Shown here piece by piece: positions 61,063 to 64,000 of a DNA stretch of 64,000 nt. This DNA comes from Eudromia elegans. Taxonomy: Eukaryota; Chordata; Aves; Tinamiformes; Tinamidae. Position numbers and translations under genes: made by a program. Numbering within the stretch: the first letter of the stretch is position 1; every line of letters begins with the position of its first letter. The notes under the pieces are model-generated. The model did not search any database and was not told the origin of the DNA. It saw nothing but the letters and a program-made list of their open reading frames with translations. The stretch lies in contig PTEX01000164.1 in NCBI GenBank assembly GCA_003342815.1, forward strand, positions 1,428,510-1,492,509, in the 5' to 3' direction.

Positions 61063-62680
61063 TTTTATTTTATCAAGCTTCCTTTTTTGAATTCCATCAT
61101 GGTCCTTCTCCTCACAGTTCAGCATCAGGAAACAAGCAGTGTGTTGCATATTGCTACTCAAGTGAAGCACCTTACTAAGAAAAGCTGCTTTCTTGACAGA
61201 AGTCACTCTTTCTTACAGACTGAGCTGCACATCCCTCCCTTCTCGCCTCAGTAAGTGATGCTTGACTGTCGGCTCTGATGAGCTGCTGGTGTTGTCAGCG
61301 CAGTGCAAGTGCGTTTTCTACCCCCTCCCAGGCTACTGCTGCTGCTGAACTTCTTCCACCAGGTATTAGCACTGATACTAATGTATAAATAGCTGTGTTC
61401 AGGGCTGTGTTCAGAGAGGCTGACTAAAACATGGTAATTATGTACTTAATGCATCTATTTTCTCTCCTTTCATCTTTGCTATGCAAATAGCAAGGGGAAA
61501 ATTCCACCCTCAGTGAAGCAAATGGCAAACCCTTGTGCTGTCACCCAGGCATGCTGGGTGACACCTCCTGAAGGCCAGGAACAGGAGGAGACTGACATTT
61601 TTGCAAAGAAAAGCAAAACACAGTGAAATGTTTAATGTTTTAAGTAGCGCTAATTGGGACATGAAAGCTCTGCAGCAGCTGTCACTGCTGCAAGAGCAGC
61701 AGGACATCATCTTCCCCATCCCTTCCTTCCTGGAGGAAGGGTCTTTGGGAACTGGAGGGATTGTGAGAGGCAGAGTGTCTGAATTGAGACAGAAGAAGAG
61801 GAAAGAAGAGAAGGCAGAGAAGTAGATTGAGGGTTCAATGGGTTTCATGATCCTGAAGAGGGGAGAGATCTGAATGTTAGGAGTCATAGGGAGACCCTTC
61901 TGTGAGTTGTTTGCCCTTGGGTCAGTGTTTAGTAGGGAACACGAGCAGGGGGTTATTGAGCTGCTGCTCCTGCTTCTGTGGGAAAGGGAGTAAAGTGAAG
62001 ATGCACTAGGCTGTTAGTTCAGATACTTGATATAAAAGATATTTACTGTCCTGTTCACCAAAATCTGTTCAGCAGCCTCACTGTGAACAGATACAGGTAT
62101 ACTAGTTTTGGCCAAATGCTGAGAAATCATCCTTAGATACAACAGGACACTACTGTCTTCATCTTAGCACTAAGTGAGATGAAGTGGGAGTGGGAGATCT
62201 TCCATTTTCTCACTGTGTGACTTCCATTTTCTTTTAGAGGAAAATTTTAGTTGAAACACTTTCAAGGAGCTGTGGTGTCTGCTGAAAGATTGAAACCTCT
62301 CAGGTTTGCTTCCTTGGCTGGGCTGTGTTTTGGCAAGTCTGCACGGTACCACCGCAGGGGTCTCAGGAGGTGAAAAGCAGAAGTGGGAGAGCTCAGCAGG
62401 TGTCAGGATGTGGTGTGTCTGAGTGTGGTATGTTGTCTTGCTTGTGCCTTCCATGTTACTCTCTATCTGTAGCCTTGAGGCATTTGAGCTGTGGAGGTTT
62501 TTTTATTATTTTCAGTGTTTTCTGACTTTATTAGTAGTAATGATGCTAGTTTGGGGCATGGGGGAAGTACAGTATATGTTAGGAAAGCTGTAGAAGATGG
62601 AAGCATGAAGACTCAAGGTGGCTCCCTGTCTCTTATGACTTTCCTTACAGAGGCAAATGCCAGAATAGACTTTTGTGGTT

Positions 62681-62694
62681 GGGGGGGGGGGGGG
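62681..62694. repeat. Poly(G), 14 nt
   Basis: An uninterrupted run of 14 G. Confidence 0.9.
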
Positions 62695-63229
62695 TATGTG
62701 TGGCAACTATCAACAGAATTCTACAAAAGGTGCAAGATGCCTGCTAAATTCTTTCCCTTAGGAGAATTGAGTTACCTACTGTGAAGAGTAGCTTGGATTT
62801 GGTATATTTGCTCTGTCTTGGTGCTTGCATGTTTGAGGTAAGCCAGATAAAATAGAAATAGAGAAGCTTCACATGTTCTTTGCCAACTCAGTAAGTTGTT
62901 TGATGTAAAAATTCCAAAAGTGTCTGGAGTAAGGTGGTTAAAATAATTGGCCCATTTCTCCTGTTCTTAAACATGAAAATTTGCTAGCTTTCCAATAAAT
63001 AAAAGTTCTGTTACGCTTACAGCCTTTTGCCAATACCTAAAATAGGATTGTCACCACGTATGTTAGGTTAAACTTGCCCTCTATTAGTCATGTGAAGTCC
63101 ATTCATGACTGTGCTTTATGTTGCCATACGTGGGGATGCTGCAGAGCTGGAGATACTGCTGGGAACCTGGAGTTTGTCGGGGCTTTGGGGCACACTGCTG
63201 CTCACCAGCACCACCACCATCCTGCTGCA

Positions 63230-64000
63230 AAAGCTCCCCCGCTGCTGCTGCTGCTGAGGTGTTGGGAGTAGCAGCAGCTTCGGCTTCACCGTTCCTGTTC
63301 CGCGGCTCTTTGGGAGCTCTTCCTGGGGCTTTGCCGGGTTAGGCCCCTCGCGGGCCGTCTCCGCGGGTTTCCGTGCGCTCGGGGGCTGGTGCTGCGTGGC
63401 GCGCGCGGGCCTGCAGCCTGCACTTCCTGCCGCAGGCCTGCGCGGTGCTGCTGCTCTCCCTGCCCGTGGCGGCCCTGCTGCCGCCGGGGCGCGGTCGCCT
63501 GCACGGGGACGGAGCGGGGCGGCCGGCGGCGGCTTGGCTCCCAAGGCCTCAGCGACGGAGCCCCGTGCGGCTCCAGCGCGGGGGCGCTCACCCGGGCTGC
63601 GGTGCCCCTGTGGGGGCGGCCGTGGTGCCCGTCGCTGAGGGCGGGGCGCTCCCGCGTGCCCGTTTGGGCCCAGCGTTGCGGGCGGGGGAAAGGGGCACGA
63701 AGGGGAACGGGCGGCGCCGGGCGGGACTACACCTCCCGTGAGGCTGCGCGCGGCCCGGGCGCGGCACCCCTGGGGCGGGCGCATGCGCGGCCGCCCCTTC
63801 AGTAAGGCGGGGAGCGATTGGCTGCGGGCGGCGGCCGGTGCGGGCCGCGCAGTGACGGAAGGAGCGGCGCAAATGGCGGAGAGATGGTCGCGGGCCCCGG
63901 CGCCGGCCCGGAGCCGAGCGCGGCGCTAATCCCGGCGCGGAGGAGGCGCCGCCGGCGGAGGCGGCGCCGCGGGCCCTAGGCCTGCGCCTGAGCGCGCCGC
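63230..64000 (+). promoter_or_regulatory. CpG-island promoter, probably of the next gene (WAPL by synteny)
   Basis: A dense CpG island, still continuing at the right edge. It holds an ordered set of housekeeping-promoter sites: ZNF143-type ACTACACCTCCC (63726-63737), NRF1 GCGCATGCGC (63779-63788), NF-Y ATTGG (63817-63821), TGACG next to ETS-type CGGAAG (63853-63861), and YY1-type AAATGGCGG (63871-63879). YY1 sites of this form usually sit just downstream of the start and point in the direction of transcription, suggesting a plus-strand gene starting near 63.85 kb. In mammals WAPL is divergent from OPN4 on this side, so WAPL is the best guess; no WAPL coding sequence is present. ORFs here are GC-driven artefacts. 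Confidence 0.75.
63240..63256. repeat. Short (CTG)n repeat in the CpG island
   Basis: About five CTG units (GCTGCTGCTGCTGCTGAGG) at the left margin of the island. Confidence 0.8.

Larger units (their letters stand above)
33100..63230. other. Intergenic region between OPN4 and the right-hand CpG promoter
   Basis: About 30 kb with no recognised gene. It contains two copies of an LTR-like dispersed repeat, one old repeat fragment, a CR1 fragment, homopolymer runs, a small CpG cluster near 59.3 kb and one plus-strand splice-flanked open segment (44386-44556). Perfect CACGTG E-boxes occur at 38686-38691, 53463-53468 and 59543-59548. GC content rises from about 50 kb rightwards, but the open frames there show no domain. 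Confidence 0.6.

Noticed and set aside
63116-63784. 222-codon minus-strand open frame in the CpG island
   Set aside because: Composition is Pro/Ala/Arg/Gly as expected for GC-rich DNA with few stops; overlapping frames on both strands are equally open and no domain is visible.
63889-63987. Short ATG frame after the YY1-type site (begins MVAGPGAGPEPSAAL)
   Set aside because: Only 32 codons, ends in an Arg run from GGC/CGC repeats; more likely 5' UTR.
1-64000. tRNA, rRNA and CRISPR features
   Set aside because: No B-box-like GGTTCGA tRNA signal, rRNA core or regularly spaced repeats were noticed by eye.

Overview
The window looks like bird (at least sauropsid) nuclear DNA. It is AT-rich and gene-poor, with small introns, few interspersed repeats and at least one CR1-type LINE fragment. 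Intron-containing vertebrate coding sequence is present, and no bacterial or viral gene organisation is seen.

The only gene I can reconstruct with confidence is melanopsin (OPN4, the mammalian-type paralogue, OPN4m) on the minus strand. Nine coding exons between 26,535 and 14,442 join with GT/AG junctions and matching phases into one open frame of 482 codons plus TAA. Its diagnostic features are a VPDHAHY block before TM1, a DRY motif, the retinal-binding lysine in TM7, NPIIY, HPKYR and a long Ser/Thr-rich cytoplasmic tail. Upstream there is a TATA-like promoter and a probable 5' UTR exon near 33.0-32.7 kb, plus a rival first exon at 27.6 kb that would add an in-frame N-terminal extension. 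An alternative read-through end after the seventh coding exon and a possible poison exon in the second intron between coding exons are also visible.

Layout: 1-168 minisatellite; 180-460 small CpG-rich promoter-like patch with a GC box and a perfect three-unit heat-shock element; 0.46-14.4 kb non-coding; 14.4-26.5 kb OPN4 coding exons; 26.5-33.1 kb OPN4 5' region; 33.1-63.2 kb intergenic, with two copies of a dispersed LTR-like repeat (about 40.6-41.1 and 47.4-48.0 kb), an old dispersed repeat at 41.3 kb and a CR1 fragment at 55.65 kb; 63.2-64.0 kb a strong CpG-island promoter with ZNF143-, NRF1-, NF-Y-, ETS- and YY1-type sites.

In mammals OPN4 lies between WAPL (divergent, upstream) and LDB3 (same strand, downstream). 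By that synteny the right-hand CpG island is probably the WAPL promoter and LDB3 would lie off the left edge, but no coding exon of either gene is visible, so both are inferences. The remaining open frames are mostly short, lack domain signatures and look like chance frames.
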